A stretch of 64,000 nt of DNA. Origin: Butyriboletus loyo (lineage: Eukaryota > Basidiomycota > Agaricomycetes > Boletales > Boletaceae). The DNA lies in assembly GCA_038093515.1 (NCBI GenBank), contig JBBPSI010000013.1, positions 186,001-250,000 on the forward strand, written 5' to 3'. Position numbers and translations under genes: made by a program. The notes beneath the pieces are model-generated. The model made no database searches, had not been told where the DNA came from, and saw nothing but the letters and a program-made list of their open reading frames with translations. Positions 1 through 12,567 of the stretch are shown here, in pieces (the first letter of the stretch is position 1; each line of letters opens with the position of its first letter).

Positions 1-1158
1 GCAAAAGATAGGCCGGAGCTTGAGAGATTCGTGCTGCGTGACACGGTCTTCTTTTGAGGAAGGGAAGGGAGACTGTAGTACATACAGTGATCGACCCACA
101 TCTGAGCATGGAAATGCGATGGGATAGGATGTGACGTCGTTTATAATGGGCACCACACACTCATCAAGTTTGCTCGTCCGCGAGTTGTTCCATACTGGAC
201 ACAAGGGGAAAGAAAGAGATTAAAAGCAAGTGTTCATCAACTCGGCTGTATTACCTAGACAGTATCTGGATCGAGGTGCGAACTTGATTTTGATGATCGA
301 ATACACCGCCGGTCGCCCACTAGCAACCGTTTCTGAAGAGCATCACATCTCACATAGAACTGGAAGCAGGATACATTCACAAACGTGAAAACAACCACAC
401 TGCAGGGCGGCCCCAAGACAGCAAGCGTCGGGACCATTCCCTGGGCCGTCGGGAGATATACATGGCATAAGCCTTCATGACACGCCGCATCCGAGGTGTG
501 TATCAAGGTCGGGAAATCAGCGCCGCTGTGCCCCACTGCATCGGTACGGGACAGAAAGATGCGGGAGCGGACACTTTGCCAAGGGTTCTGGGCTGTGGGC
601 GTGCTGCGATGCAGGATCATGAAATTGTCGAGCGTAATCGGGTCACCACCTGTGCGTGATCGGAGAAGGCGCTGCGGCTAGTCTGCAGTGTTCAGTACGT
701 CCTAAAAAGGCCTGTCATGGCATGGAATGGAACCCTAGCCACGCGAGAATAGTCCCTTTAACGTCGTCTGGCATATGTGAGAAGCGCAGGACCGTAGAGA
801 TTCAACCATCGTACTGTGAGAAGTGGGCCGTGAGACACCGTGAAGCTGCCTGAGCGGGCTTTAGGATCGCGGTGAGAAAACGCATGGCCTGGATACGGTG
901 CCCGATCAGACGTTGGTGTACGTGGTTGACAAGAAACAGTTTACATGTGCAGTGCTTACTTCCATAATCCATATCTCGTGTCGCCTGGGTGACTGTTTTG
1001 AGTCGAGCTGAGTTTTAGGGGTGAGTCAAGTATAAAGCTGAGGGACTCCCAGCACAAGGAAAGGTGCTAAAACGAACGTCGGTGTCCAGTCCACCTCTGA
1101 TCGCTCCGAAGCATTCTCGCCGCTCCCACCAGCGTATCAAAAACGAGCAGCCTAAGAA
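1..1158. other. Left-edge non-coding stretch
   Basis: I see no gene that can be supported here. The open frames are short, overlap on both strands and show no domain or splice pattern. The last 200 bases are probably the promoter and 5' leader of the NAD kinase gene that starts at 1159. A neighbouring gene's UTR could also lie here. Confidence 0.5.
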
Positions 1159-4100
1159 ATGTCCACACCCGAGTCTGATTTAGAGATTTTCATTACTCCA
1201 CCCACCTCACCGAGCATATCCCGAACCAACTCGTACGCGGACGACGACGCAGACATGAACTTCTTACCAACCGAGAGTGTCATTCGGCCCTCGTTATCAA
1301 GACGAGGCAGCAGACCGTCAATCGTGTCGTCTCTGTCTCCCTTGCAAACGAACGTTACCTGGAACCACGACGTCGTAGTCGAGCAGCAGTCACCCGCCAA
1401 CTTGGTTGGTAATAAGGCTATCGCCACATCACCCACGATAGCCGACGCTAGTATTACGCATCAATCCGCTAGTAGCGCAACACCAGTCTCCATTTCAAGT
1501 TCTCCCTCAAGTTTTGGCTCGATACCCTTGTCTATGGATTCCTCTCATTTGCCCACTAAATCGCCATGCTTCGTGCACTCCCACCTTGACAAGGGTGCAT
1601 CACTCCAGGACTGGCTACACACAAAGGAGGGCGAAGTCCTTGGCACCGACGTCGGTGTAGCTAAGTCCCTTCAGCAGCCCCAACGACCACGCGATCATAG
1701 CAACCAAGCGGTTTCTCCGCAAGTAGAGCTTCTATGTGGAAATGGCGCCACTCGTACGTCCGGTAATGACGACGACGACGATCCCGGTAGTTTGACGAGG
1801 AAGCTTGCGGAGACTGCCGTTGGTGTCCGAGAAATGAGCAAGCAGCTGGGTAGGTCGTTCTGTACTCGACGTGGTGCTTCCTGCTCATTTCATACAGGCC
1901 GTGCTCGGATACGAGCAAATATTCAGAGCGTCCTCATCGTGACCAAGGCTCGAGACAACAGGCTTATCAAGTTAACCCGTGAACTCGCGCTTTACCTCAT
2001 GCTCAAACCACGCCATGGTCATCGTGGTCTTATCGTGTGAGCAATATATCAATGGTCTTTATCACGTCCTGATACATGTGTGCAGCTACGTAGATCACCA
2101 GCTACGACAGTCTAGGCGCTTCGATGCTGCTGGCATTAAACGTGACCATCCTGAACTATTTGAACCGTTTCCTAGCAGAAGGTCGTCGAGTAATAATTCG
2201 TTGTCGTCCTTGTCATCATTCACGTCTCAAGATGACTCTCATGTACATCAAGAGGGACAACTCCGGTATTGGACTAGTGAAATGTGCAGTCGCAGCGCAC
2301 ACCTATTTGATTTTGTCATCACTGTAAGTGTTTGTATGGTGATGTGTTGCACAGTTCTAATAGAACTGCAGCTGGGGGGTGATGGAACTGTGCTTTTTAC
2401 TTCGTGGTTGTTTCAGCGCATCGTTCCACCAGTCCTTCCATTTGCGCTGGGCTCTCTAGGCTTCCTCACGAACTTTGACTTTGCGGATCATCAAGCAGTG
2501 GTGGACTCCGCCATTGACGCGGGTATTCGAGTAAACCTTCGTATGCGATTCACCTGCACCATATACCGTGCCGTATTCGATAAAGGAAAGTGTAGGAAAG
2601 CGGTCAAGAAGGGCGAGACTGGCGAGATCATGATGAAAGATCTCAAGAATGGCGGCTGGGAAGCACTCGAGGGTGGTTGGTCAGGGGTCTTACCCGATGG
2701 CGGTAAATGCACCAAGGACAGGGAAATCATGTGCTTTACCACCCGTCCCGTGGAGACGTTCGAAGTCTTAAACGACCTCGTCGTAGATCGAGGACCAAGT
2801 CCTTACGTCAGCTTGTTGGAGCTTTTTGGTTTGTGTGGACAGTTTTCTCCTGTGACTCATCCTGACTTCGATGGCACAGGTGACGAACATCACATGACCA
2901 CCGTACAAGCAGACGGGTTGTGTGTAGCCACACCGACTGGGTCAACTGCATATTCGGTAAGATTGGTTTAAAGGTCCTTCCATTCGAGAATACTAACCAC
3001 GTGAAAGCTTTCCGCTGGTGGTTCCCTTGTCCATCCAGAGATCCCAGCCATTCTCATCAGCCCCATTTGTCCCCACACGCTCTCCTTCCGTCCCATGCTC
3101 CTTCCCGATAGCATGGAACTTAGAATTTGTGTTCCGTACAATTCTCGCAGTACTGCGTGGGCTTCGTTCGACGGCCGCGGGCGGGTGGAACTAAAGCGTA
3201 AGCCGTTTATACATGACGTCGCCTGATTCCGCGCTGAATCTCGGGAACAGAGGGTGACCATATCAAGATTAGCGCCTCAAAATACCCATTTCCCACAGTA
3301 TGCGCGGACAAGCAGTCCACTGACTGGTTCCATTCGATTTCTCGCACCCTGAAGTGGAACGAACGCCAGAGACAAAAATCATTTGTCGTCGTGGAGGAAG
3401 GACCAGTGAAGACGAACCGTGCACAGAGAGCGCCTTTGAGTTCCACTGCGGACGGGTCACTTTCCTCTGAACCCCTTGAAGAGCAAGTGGAAGAGAATGA
3501 GGAGGAAGTGGTGGAGGAGGATGACAAGTTTGATATTGATGATTCCTCGGTTGAGTCTCTGAATGACGAGCAGAATGCCATGGTCCACGTCCAAAATGAG
3601 CAGATCACAGCAGAATTTGCGCGGGCCACCAAAGCATGGGAGGTAGCATCGCAAACTGACTCCGAACTCGAGGTGGCTGCTATTGCTGCCCTCAGACACA
3701 GCCTCACACCCAAGTTCTCTCGTTCAGCAAGGTCGAGGTCGCGGTCAACATCGGGATTACGCTCAGGGGTTGATACTCCGGGACGGTTTGCAGGACCTAC
3801 CCATTCACCGCCACGTCTGCCAGATCATTATCACCCAGCCTTCACCTCAGAGATTCCCTCTCCAACTATCTCCGATTCCTCTGACGACTCGTTGTTAAGC
3901 ATGGACCGTGCCCAACGAGGCGCTAGGGACGACCTCCATTCGGCACAACAGTACTTCAGTGGTCGTAGTCGGATCCCTCGAGATAGGGACTTTGACGACA
4001 ATCTCCAGACACCCACGATACCAGACAGAGTTTGTGACAGAAGGAGCCATCCTCACCCCAGAACGAGCTCGAGGGAGGGCGATCACCAAAATCGTCGCGC

Positions 4101-4164
4101 TTTTGCTGTATGGGGAAATGACGAAACCGACAGCGGGACAAGCGACAGCGACCCTTTAGGATAA
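1159..4164 (+). CDS. NAD kinase (ATP-NAD kinase family)
   Basis: Phosphorylates NAD+ to NADP+ and so supplies the cell's NADPH pool; no targeting signal is obvious, so it is probably cytosolic. Exons 1159-1849, 1898-2036, 2086-2323, 2372-2828, 2880-2956, 3008-3197 and 3251-4164 join in phase to 901 aa. The catalytic GGDGT motif opens exon 4 (about residue 358). The family's second signature, [15 protein letters not shown], straddles the intron at 2957-3007. FDGRG and the QGDHIKI region follow. The kinase core (about residues 240-640) is flanked by a Ser/Pro-rich, probably disordered N-terminus and a long acidic, Ser-rich C-terminal tail (residues about 650-901). The protein is therefore far longer than bacterial NAD kinases, though long tails are common in fungal ones. 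The start is the first ATG of the open frame. Family assignment is certain; the exact N-terminus is less so. Confidence 0.93.
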
Positions 4165-4323
4165 TCTTTCGTTCGCATGTTGGTGTCAACCCTTCTCTTC
4201 GTTCTCATCGTACTTGTCTATGTATCTATTTAATTTCTATGCGTAAACCATTTGAAGATCACGTGCAGGATCGCGTCTCGTCCGCCAACAACTCAGCTCG
4301 AGTGATGAATCGAGGAACCTGAC

Positions 4324-6626
4324 ATGACAGAGCCCAGTGGTGCTCATCTCACGACTTCCCGCATCAATCGTCTACTGAGACCTCTTAGGAACAAATGCAA
4401 CACTCTGGCTGCGCTTCCAAAGGCGGCGACCGCGTCTCGTGTCACCTATTCAAAGCAGTCCAACTGGGATCCTGACAGCCGCCCTCCTCTCACTCTACTC
4501 TGCCCCTCGGCGGGGACCAAGAAACTGACGCTCGAAAGCCGCTCTGCAGATGAGTTCGAGCTCTCGCGACGGATCCATGCAGTCTGCGATGCCTTCAAGA
4601 ATGTTGCCCAAGTTGCCTACGGTCAACCGTGCACTGAACGCATCCCTAGTCTTGCCGCAATGTGTACTCTGGTCGTTGGCGAAAACATGGTCGCTGCAAA
4701 TTCTGATAGCACTTTGGTTGGTTCTGGTGAAAATTCAACCGACGAAAGCGATGTACTGGACACAGATTCCATTTACGAGGCCGTGCCACCACATTATCGC
4801 AGGTATTTGTCGTGTCCTCCCTGAGTTCACTAACAACTGACTGGTGCAATACTAGGTTCTTGATCGTGTCGCATGCCTTATCCATGATCCTGTGCTTCTG
4901 CACACATCACCATACCCTTGTGGCGATTTTGCTTGACCACTGCCTCTCTTTCGGTCTGATACACGAATCTACCCATCTCTTGAATATCATTCTCGCACAA
5001 GCATTTGTGTCATCTAATTCGTTCTACCCGCCCCCAGTCACGCATCCAGCCCACACAAACTACCTTCTTGACCTTCACGCAAAGTGGATCACTGGAAACA
5101 AGCGGTCTAGGACATCTTCGGACTCCTTGCTGTTCACTACATCCGCATTCTGCCAAGTGGTGCTTGGCACCTTGTCACAAGCCTCTTCCTGCAACTTATA
5201 CATCCTATGGACCTCCAAGGTTTTGAACAGATTATTGCACGCTGTCGAAGGCTGTGATATCGATTCTTATATTGACATTATCCGCGCGCTTTCCCAGAGT
5301 TTCTGGGAGACATCGGGATCTTCGCCGGATGCCATACGAGATGACGCCCAACTTATGATGCTCAGGGACAAGCTCTCCGAATTGATGTCAAACCTATTTG
5401 ATCTGCTTTTCACTCGACATGATTCACATTCCTCTCCCCTAACACCACCGAGAATCTACGCTGCCATCGATATACTCTATGATTGTCATGCTGCTCGACT
5501 CCACCATTTGCGGATGTCAACCCCAGGTTCTCCTATCGACCTTCCAGATATGATCATTATCTTTACAACGCACATCTTTGTTGCTCTCCGGAACTCGATC
5601 GATAATTCCGACGTCCTGTTAGCCATCCTTGATGACTCAAGTCCTGTTCCAACCACATTTTCCAAGCTGATGGTGTACTTCAGTCGAGTTCAAGAAAGCC
5701 AAGTATTCGAAGACTTCGTGGGAGCATTCCTCGCGGAGCTGACAATGTATTCATCTGCCTTTCGCTCCGAAAAGCTATTTGGGCTCGACGCCTCTTTGTG
5801 GGCATGTGCACTCCACCACTTCGAGACTTCCGTCGCGAGTTCTCAGAAGGGTAGTTCTACCCTTGTAACAAGATATAAACGGCAGCTGATGGAAGCGGTG
5901 GATGCAGCAGAAAGTCGGTGCTTTGGAGGAGAAGTTGACAGCAGTCCCGTTGTTTCGTTGTCTATCCGTGCAAAACGTACACGACGCGGGAGGCTGAGCG
6001 GACACTGGGAGTGGGAAGACATGGTCGGGTCTTGGGTTCGAAAGACGCCAGTGCATAAGAAACGGAAGATTGATGACGGTCGTCCACATACCCCATCGCG
6101 ACATAATCATTCACGTCCGCAATGTACCATAACTTCCAAGGCTATACCTGGATCAACATCTGTCCCCACGCCCTTATCAACCCGCTTTCGACATTCGTCC
6201 ACGTTCTCCCCATCATCATCCTGCTCTCGGTTCTCCGAATTCGAATCCCGCACAGATGATGAGTCCGAATACCGAGAAGAGAGTGACAAGGAGAACTATC
6301 CTAGTCATCCCTCGCCGGCAGTCAAGGGGTCCCGCCTCATCAAGCGTCGAAGTTCGAATTTCTTCTCTCTATTAGCCGACGCACAGTTGAATCGTATCGT
6401 ATTACACCCAAAACGACGACCCGAACGGAAGCCACCGTCTTCTGTCATACCCGAGAAGTACGTGTTGCCGCTTTCTTCACAAGAGTCCCGACCTGCCCTG
6501 CGCAAGCAGGAACAGAGGGCAATTTGCAGAATGGTGTCGCCGCCGCCAACGTCGCGAACTTTACTTGTTTCCGACGATTCATTGGATTTGTTTGCCTATG
6601 CGACGTCGTCGCCAGCCAGGTGTTGA
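4324..6626 (+). CDS. Conserved unknown protein with helical body and basic Ser-rich tail
   Basis: I do not recognise this protein. Two exons, 4324-4802 and 4856-6626, joined across a 53-bp intron (GT at 4803, AG at 4855), give about 749 aa. The first 500 residues are Leu-rich and probably alpha-helical, with several hydrophobic stretches that resemble solenoid helices more than membrane spans. The C-terminal third is basic and Ser-rich, with KRTRRGRL, KKRKID and KRRPERKP clusters that could act as nuclear localisation signals. It lies 160 bp downstream of the NAD kinase gene on the same strand. An Arg codon is split cleanly by the intron, and the frame stays open over 1.7 kb, so the gene is real. 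Function unknown; nuclear location is an inference from the basic clusters. Confidence 0.75.
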
Positions 6627-7242
6627 ATTGAGCGTAAAGTTTTGGTACTTTATGCCTAGAGTGCAATTGCAAAAACGTGTATGTAATTCCCGAAGCGTAA
6701 CTAGAAGTAACTCATCCAATCATCCAAGCCAACCGTAGCAAACACTCTATGGGTGATCGTCGACCAGCGCCGTTGGAGTCAGAAAATGGTACAGGTCATA
6801 AGACATCGTTCGAAAGGCTCTTGGAACACTGACTACAGCCAATAGCCGACCTTCGTATGATTCAGTTAGGGTCCGGGCCTCTTTCAGTTCTCACCCTCGG
6901 AGTTCACTACAGTACCTACACCTTCAAGTTATTAGAATCGTGCGTTGCATCCCAACTCAGAAATAATTCGCATCGCCGGGTGACTCCACACCATGTGTCT
7001 GCCTCATGCATGTTGTGAGGAAAGACCCTCCTTCTGTTAATTTGTACCGGGAGCAGCAAGGGAACGAGTCAAGCCTTTACCAGCAGTTGTATTTCAACGC
7101 AGCACCACAACCTTTCAATTCCTGTAGAAAGTACCACGGGAGCGAGCATCCTTCTTGAATTCATTCGGTTTCACTCTTGAGTTGTCAGTAAGTATGTGTT
7201 ACAGTATGCTTGACGACTCCTAGACGAGAATTGGCACCCAGA
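6627..7242. other. Intergenic, no gene seen
   Basis: No coding frame, RNA gene or repeat that I can support. It holds the 3' flank of the unknown gene ending at 6626 and the presumed promoter of the first GTPase gene. Confidence 0.5.
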
Positions 7243-8892
7243 ATGTCTAGATCTGACCACGACAGCCCAGCCCATCTCACATCTCCTTCGCATTCTCGTC
7301 CAACATCGAAGGGCCACTCTATAGATCAAGATCGTGTCAATCACGTCAAGGTTAGTCCTTCGGACAAAGAGTGTCATCCAATGCGAAGCTGAAGGTACCC
7401 ATAGCCCAGAAATATAGTCACGGCCACTTTGAATGTTCTCTTCCTCGGGGAGACAAACATTGGGGAGAGTTCTATTGTCGATCTTGTTGCAGGTCCAAGG
7501 GAACAGAAGGCAACCCCTCTCCACTCTGCTCGTCGCGCACTTGGCTATGATGCGCGTAGTGTTACACTTGATGGCAAGATATTCAAGCTACATGCTTCGC
7601 CTGCGAGCGAATCTATGACCCCAGTGGCGCTCAGAAAAGGAATTCAGAACACATTGATGAACCTTCGCAGGAATGGCGGTATTCATCTGCTCGTGTATTG
7701 TGTGAATGCATTACATTCCATTCTGTGGATTCACGAAATTCATCGCACCATCGCTTCCACTGGCAATTCAACTGCGTCCCCACTCATCCCCGCCGTCGTC
7801 GCTGTCGCTGGAATGTCCGATGTGGATCTGCAAGAGAGTTGGTGGTCCAGAAATGAGGGGGCCCTGGCCAATCAAGGGCTCTGGCATTTCGATGACCACG
7901 CATTCATCCCGATGATGACCACGGGTGCCCAGTCACCTACCGGAGACCAAATCTCAGAAAGTCGACATGTGCTACACACGCTCATCCTCCAAAACTGCGC
8001 TCACGTCATCAGCTCTGAAACGGACTCGGACTTTCAACGTACGGCTCTGTACAAACAACGATCTATAGCAAACTCGTTTCAGTCATTCTTCGCCTTGTCA
8101 GCTGGGAAACCTTCCTCTCATACATCGGCTAGCTCCAAAGCCATCGACATCGTACTACTGGGGGAGATCGGCGTAGGCAAAAGTTCCCTTGTCAACCTGA
8201 TCACGGGGGAAAAGGTTGCTGAAATATCATCGGACACCATAGGGTGTACGAAGACTACTGCCGAGTATACCTTCGAGGAGAAAGGCAGAACCTTCCGTTT
8301 ACACGACACCCCTGGCCTTGTTGATCCTCAAATGGGTATTGAACCCTTCGTTGATCCAATCGATATCATCCAAAAGCTGATACGCAGACTCGGCAATGGG
8401 AACGGCCCCGACCTACTCCTTTTTTGCACCAACAACTCAAAGCCAACGGCAGCTCTTCGGAGAAACTATCGCTTGTTTTGCAAAATCATCTGCAAGGGTG
8501 AAGTTCCGTTCGCTCTCGCCACCACGAATCTTGAAGAATGTCAAAGTGCAGATCAATGGTGGAGCCAACATAAAGCCACGATTCGGAGTTATGGTATTGA
8601 CTGTTCAGGGCACGTTGGTATTGGACACGCGAAAAACCATTTGGATCCCAGCCTGGACTCGTTGAGAGAGTCCCTCTTGTCGTCCTTTGTCACATTCGTC
8701 GATCGACACTGGCAGAAGCAGAGGACGAGCTCGTTACTTTTCGAGTCAATGGAACGCCTCTTTGGTTCGATCCCATCCCTCCTGCGTTCTCAAGTATCGA
8801 CGGTGGAGAGGACTTTGATGAATCAGTGCGATTTGGAAGAGCAGACTGCTCGAGAACTTGCCAACCGGATAGTTGAGGCAACCTTACAGTGA
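7243..8892 (+). CDS. AIG1-like GTPase 1, two G domains, first degenerate
   Basis: Exons 7243-7350 and 7405-8892 (54-bp intron) give 531 aa. The long open frame has no ATG at its start, so an upstream exon is needed; this splice adds a Ser/His-rich 36-residue leader ending just before RNIV. Domain 2 (from about residue 285) is a complete AIG1/GIMAP-type GTPase: G1 GEIGVGKSS, switch-I Thr region, G3 DTPGL, G4-like TNLEE, then DQWWSQH. Domain 1 (about 45-250) is recognisably the same fold but has GETNIGESS, which replaces the P-loop lysine with Glu, lacks a DxxG, and keeps an ESWWSRN. It is probably a non-hydrolysing pseudo-domain. The protein ends with the cluster's LMNQCDLEEQTARELANRI motif. 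First of five related genes in 17 kb. Family assignment rests on G motifs; cellular role unknown. Confidence 0.85.
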
Positions 8893-9944
8893 CACGGCGG
8901 ACACATGATTCTCTCGTCCGTATGTTTCATACCATTACTTATTTCTTTGACCAGTGCGTCGATAATTACGCAAGTCGGTTGTGGCCATCATGATGCTTCA
9001 ATCTCAAGAGTATTTGACCAGTCTCATGAACAAGTACGTGGCGTTATCAGTGGTAACAAGTAACAACCGTACAACTCATAATGCACAACGTTGTACGAGA
9101 ACTTCTGTACGAGTTTTTGGTTCCATGCCAGCATCAAAGTGCATGCTCATAATGCATCATGAGGGTTTGGTGGTCCCGATGCTATGCATTATGAGACATT
9201 CTACTGTACATAGCCTTTCCTACCTTGATACATGATGATCTCGTCCGTTGACCACGTGTGCGATGCACCCAAGGCCCCGCGCGGGCATAGCATGGTTGAG
9301 CCTATCGTTTGCCGCACGACGCCCACGATGTTGCCATTGACTTGTCTGCATTTCAACGCGCAAACCACGACTGGCACTGGCACCGCTTTTGATAGTAAGG
9401 GTAGTCCATCCATCTGTCTTTTGACTCTTTGGCCAACCAAGGCGGCGGGAGGTGCGATCAGTGGTGGACTCTGTTGAACTTTGAAATCACCATGCATGTG
9501 TACATCTCACGCAAAGTGGCCCTGGCGAATATTTCGGGCGCTGGCGCATCTCCGGGCCACAGTCCATGATAGGAACATCTTCCTGACCACGTTCCAACCC
9601 CCTCCGAAGACTTGCCATGCACGGCACCCATCAATCCTCGTGTCGACCCCCTCTCGAACTGGCACGCGATTAATCACCGGTGATCATCTGGACCAGTCGA
9701 GGCTTCCAGCACCATCGAGTGCGTTTTACCCTACTCCCAAAACACAAATACCGCCTTTCAATTCGCTAGTCCCCACTCGACCCACTCACCACACTTTTTG
9801 TCGCCCGCCATATCCTCGATAGTGGTCAAATCTCTCTAGCTGCCGCGCACGGTTTACATACTTTTTCTACATTATCGGACTGCAGCGGTATGTATGTTGC
9901 GACCCAGTGGATGGAGCCCGATCTGAACGCCTAATAGATCACTC
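8893..9944. other. Intergenic with short AT-rich palindromic motifs
   Basis: No credible gene. Around 9078-9210 the motif CATAATGCA and its complement occur several times, including an imperfect palindrome near 9148-9165 and GCATTATGAGACATTCTACT at 9186-9205. A near-copy of that last motif occurs at 12632. The final 100 bases are the presumed promoter of GTPase 2. Confidence 0.4.
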
Positions 9945-10694
9945 ATGAGCTCTTCATTGAACATCATTCTGTTCGGAGAGACAGGCGTCGGAAAGAGCTC
10001 GGTGATCAATCTGATAGCTGGGAGGCATATCGCAGAGACCTCTCCAGACGTTCGGGGTTGTACCATGTCGTTCAAACCATACACTTTCCCTGTCGGCGGT
10101 CGAACCTTTCATATCTGGGACACGGTCGGCCTCGAGGAGCCAGAGATGGGTGTCAACGGCTATCTTCCTGCGATCGAGCAGGCTTGCGATCTGATCCACC
10201 ACCTGACAAGCAAAGGCGGTGTTGACCTGCTGCTCTTTTGCATGCGCGGAAACCGAGTCACTGCGACTACGCAGAGCAACTATCGGCTGTTCTATGAAGT
10301 ACTTTGCAGGTCCAAAGTTCCGATCGCACTCATCATCACGCACCTTGAGCGGGAAGCCAACATGGAGGGGTGGTGGGAGAGAAACGTAGGCAGTCTAGAA
10401 AAGTATGGCATCACGGCTGCGGGTCATGCCTGCGTTACCGGGCTCCCGACGCACAGCAAATACCGAGAATCACAACACAACATCGGCAGGCTGTTGGAGG
10501 GGCACAACGGTAACGGGAGATTTACCATGCCGGCGGAAGGGTGGTTGATCGAGTTTTTGCGCTTGTTTGGACTCTTTGCCCCCTTGAAGAAGGAGTCGAA
10601 GCGGAAGGACATCCAGAAGGTCTTGACGAAACGTTGCAAACTAGATCCCAAGATAGCAGAGGAACTCGCTGTCAAGCTAGAAGGTGGTTCTTGA
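9945..10694 (+). CDS. AIG1-like GTPase 2, single G domain
   Basis: Intronless, 249 aa. G1 GETGVGKSSVINLIAG begins at residue 11, then a switch-I region (GCTMSFKPYTF), G3 DTVGLEEPEMG, G4 ITHLERE and a G5-like GHACVTG. MEGWWERN lies between G4 and G5. The C-terminal part is basic, possibly amphipathic (WLIEFLRLFGLFAPLKK), and ends in LTKRCKLDPKIAEELAVKLE, the motif shared by most of the cluster. Spacing of the motifs fits the AIG1/GIMAP-Toc34 branch of septin-like GTPases; no transmembrane tail is visible. Its closest relative here is the minus-strand gene at 12802-13611, which shares long identical stretches such as DTVGLEEP and GGVDLLLFC. An intact GTPase by motif; function unknown. ATG at 9945 is the first in frame. 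Confidence 0.9.
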   Translation: MSSSLNIILFGETGVGKSSVINLIAGRHIAETSPDVRGCTMSFKPYTFPVGGRTFHIWDTVGLEEPEMGVNGYLPAIEQACDLIHHLTSKGGVDLLLFCMRGNRVTATTQSNYRLFYEVLCRSKVPIALIITHLEREANMEGWWERNVGSLEKYGITAAGHACVTGLPTHSKYRESQHNIGRLLEGHNGNGRFTMPAEGWLIEFLRLFGLFAPLKKESKRKDIQKVLTKRCKLDPKIAEELAVKLEGGS

Positions 10695-11217
10695 GTTCGA
10701 CGGTGCTGTATTATTCTTTCGCTGGCGTGGTTATGTTCACGAATTCTGGTCACTTCATGTTTCCGAGCTGTACATGTACGCGCGTAGCTTTCTTTCGTAC
10801 AATACTTCATCATGATAACGCGATTACAATCCTGGTGATCACATGAGAGACCGATGAACGACAAACAATCGGAGATGACAGGTTGCCTCCTCGATCGACA
10901 AGTGTCTGATCAACGGGAGTAAATGGTCTTCAGGCTGTTCACCCACTCGTCGGCCTCAGGATCCCCCCCCCGCCGATTTAGTACGAGCTTGCACGTATGT
11001 CAGTCCTGCCACTCCGAGATCGCATCCCTCATGGAGTTTCAATATTATTCCGAATGCCGTATATTGTTTTGAATCAAGTGATATACCAGTGTTAAAACAG
11101 AAGGGACTGAAAATTCTGTAACGCGGGTTTGTGATTATCGTGATCTGGGGTTGCATTGCTATCATGGATGCAGAACCATAAGTCCGACAGGATTATAAAC
11201 GATATGGCGTCGCGTCT
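10695..11217. other. Intergenic, no gene seen
   Basis: 3' flank of GTPase 2 followed by sequence without a supported frame. A C-run near 10960-10970 is the only low-complexity feature. Confidence 0.45.
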
Positions 11218-11840
11218 TTAGCGCAGAATGCTAGTTCTGATCTCTTCAATGTCCCCTCTTCGATAGTCCTGATGTCTGGTGTCGGCGATCAACACGGTGC
11301 GCGCTGGGCGGTCCCAGATATCATGCGTTGCAAGATGTGCACTGTAGAACCTTGATATGGATAGGTTTCCTAGCCACCAGTTAGCGAGTGTCTTTATCTT
11401 TGAAAACAATACTCACCGATTCCAAACCACAGCCCTGCCCCAGTGAATCTCGTCAAGCACCCACCACCTGGCCGTCCTTATCCACTGTCCAAATTTCGCC
11501 TACCTTTGAAGCAACTACTAGCCCGCAAATACGGGTCATGATGTCGCGATGGTCACCATATCTACGAGAAGCATCAGTTGCCTTCGTGGGTTGTTCCGAA
11601 CGCAGAATCGTTCCCTAGAGGTCGTGTTGCGAAAGTTATTCATCTTTTCCCGCAGTCGTGATCGGCAAGCGACATACCAGGTCTCCAACCCGTGATTCTT
11701 GTCAATGACGAGGGTTCGTGCACCAAGTGAGTTGACTCGTGTCGCGAACTCGAGTCGGTGTGCCCTGCTCCGAGGATCACATGGATCACAGCTCGGAAAA
11801 TCAAGGTCACGCTCCCGGTGCGAGGTATGCTATTCTTGTT
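11218..11840 (-). pseudogene. Decayed flavin-containing monooxygenase fragment
   Basis: Read on the minus strand, broken pieces of a FAD/NAD(P)-dependent monooxygenase follow one another in the right order. First comes a dinucleotide-binding start with a GAG core. A change of frame follows, then LGARTLVIDKN (around 11690-11730). The next recognisable piece is the far C-terminal region, with a GLWFGI-like piece and then GNLSISRFYSAHLA near the 3' end. Most of the central enzyme is missing and at least one frame change lies inside the Rossmann region, so I call it a relic rather than a gene. A second, longer relic of the same family lies on the plus strand at about 37.8-39.5 kb. The two share a perfect 22-base stretch over the RTLVIDK codons. 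Confidence 0.7.
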
Positions 11841-12472
11841 CCTCGACCTACCTACCTACCTCGGTCCTAAACCCGAAATAAAGACGGAGAAGGGAGATCT
11901 GACCAGAGTCTCGACTCTCTGTCGTGTTGGTTCTCGGAATGCACCGCAAATCGGCCTTGGAACATACACATGTCGGTTGGGGTATGAAAGTCCCGGGTCT
12001 TTCTAGTTTTCATCATTGGTAAAGAAGGATGTAACAACCAGTACATCGGCTTCCGCTCTGCTGCGGAAAAAACCGGCAAACTAGTACCTCATTTGCCACC
12101 CTGTCAACGCTAGTGAGACCGGGAGGGTCCATCATGATGCCCAGACGGCCGAAAGTTAAGAGGTTCCCCTCGTGGCGCATGTCCGAACGTAATCAAGACA
12201 AAAAGTATAGCCGATTCGCTTACGCCATTGAATGCCAGGTGTCACGACATCGATGCAGCCATAACGAGATCTTGTGTAGAAGAACGGGAACTTGGAAGAC
12301 GAACCAAAAAAATTAGTCCGACGCTAAGCGAGCGTTAATATTTGCTAATCACCGACAACGATTGCTATGTAAATCTCCTTGGACAATTACCTGGCACGCC
12401 GCGGAATGAGAGGAGGAAAGCCTTGATCGATCTACAGTATACTACTAGTACCTCAAAATGCTTGGGACAAAC
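11841..12472. other. Intergenic, no gene seen
   Basis: No supported coding frame. It includes a (CCTA)-type short tandem run near 11850 (CTACCTACCTACCT) just upstream of the monooxygenase relic. Confidence 0.4.
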
Positions 12473-12567
12473 TCAGTAAAACAGGTGCTGGTTTCCGATA
12501 CTAACCGAGTGTAGCCGAGTGCTACAGACTGCTAACCGGTGGTTCCGACCAATAACCGTTTCACTGA
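12473..12567 (+). mobile_element. Small TIR element (MITE-like), copy 1
   Basis: About 95 bp bounded by imperfect terminal inverted repeats: TCAGTAAAAC at the left and GTTTCACTGA at the right, whose complement is TCAGTGAAAC. The internal sequence matches, in reverse orientation, the element at 20685-20758. Both ends and the CCGTTTCACTGA and ACCGGTGG-like parts are conserved, but the middle differs in length. No transposase. I see no convincing target-site duplication, so the MITE label is provisional. Confidence 0.5.
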
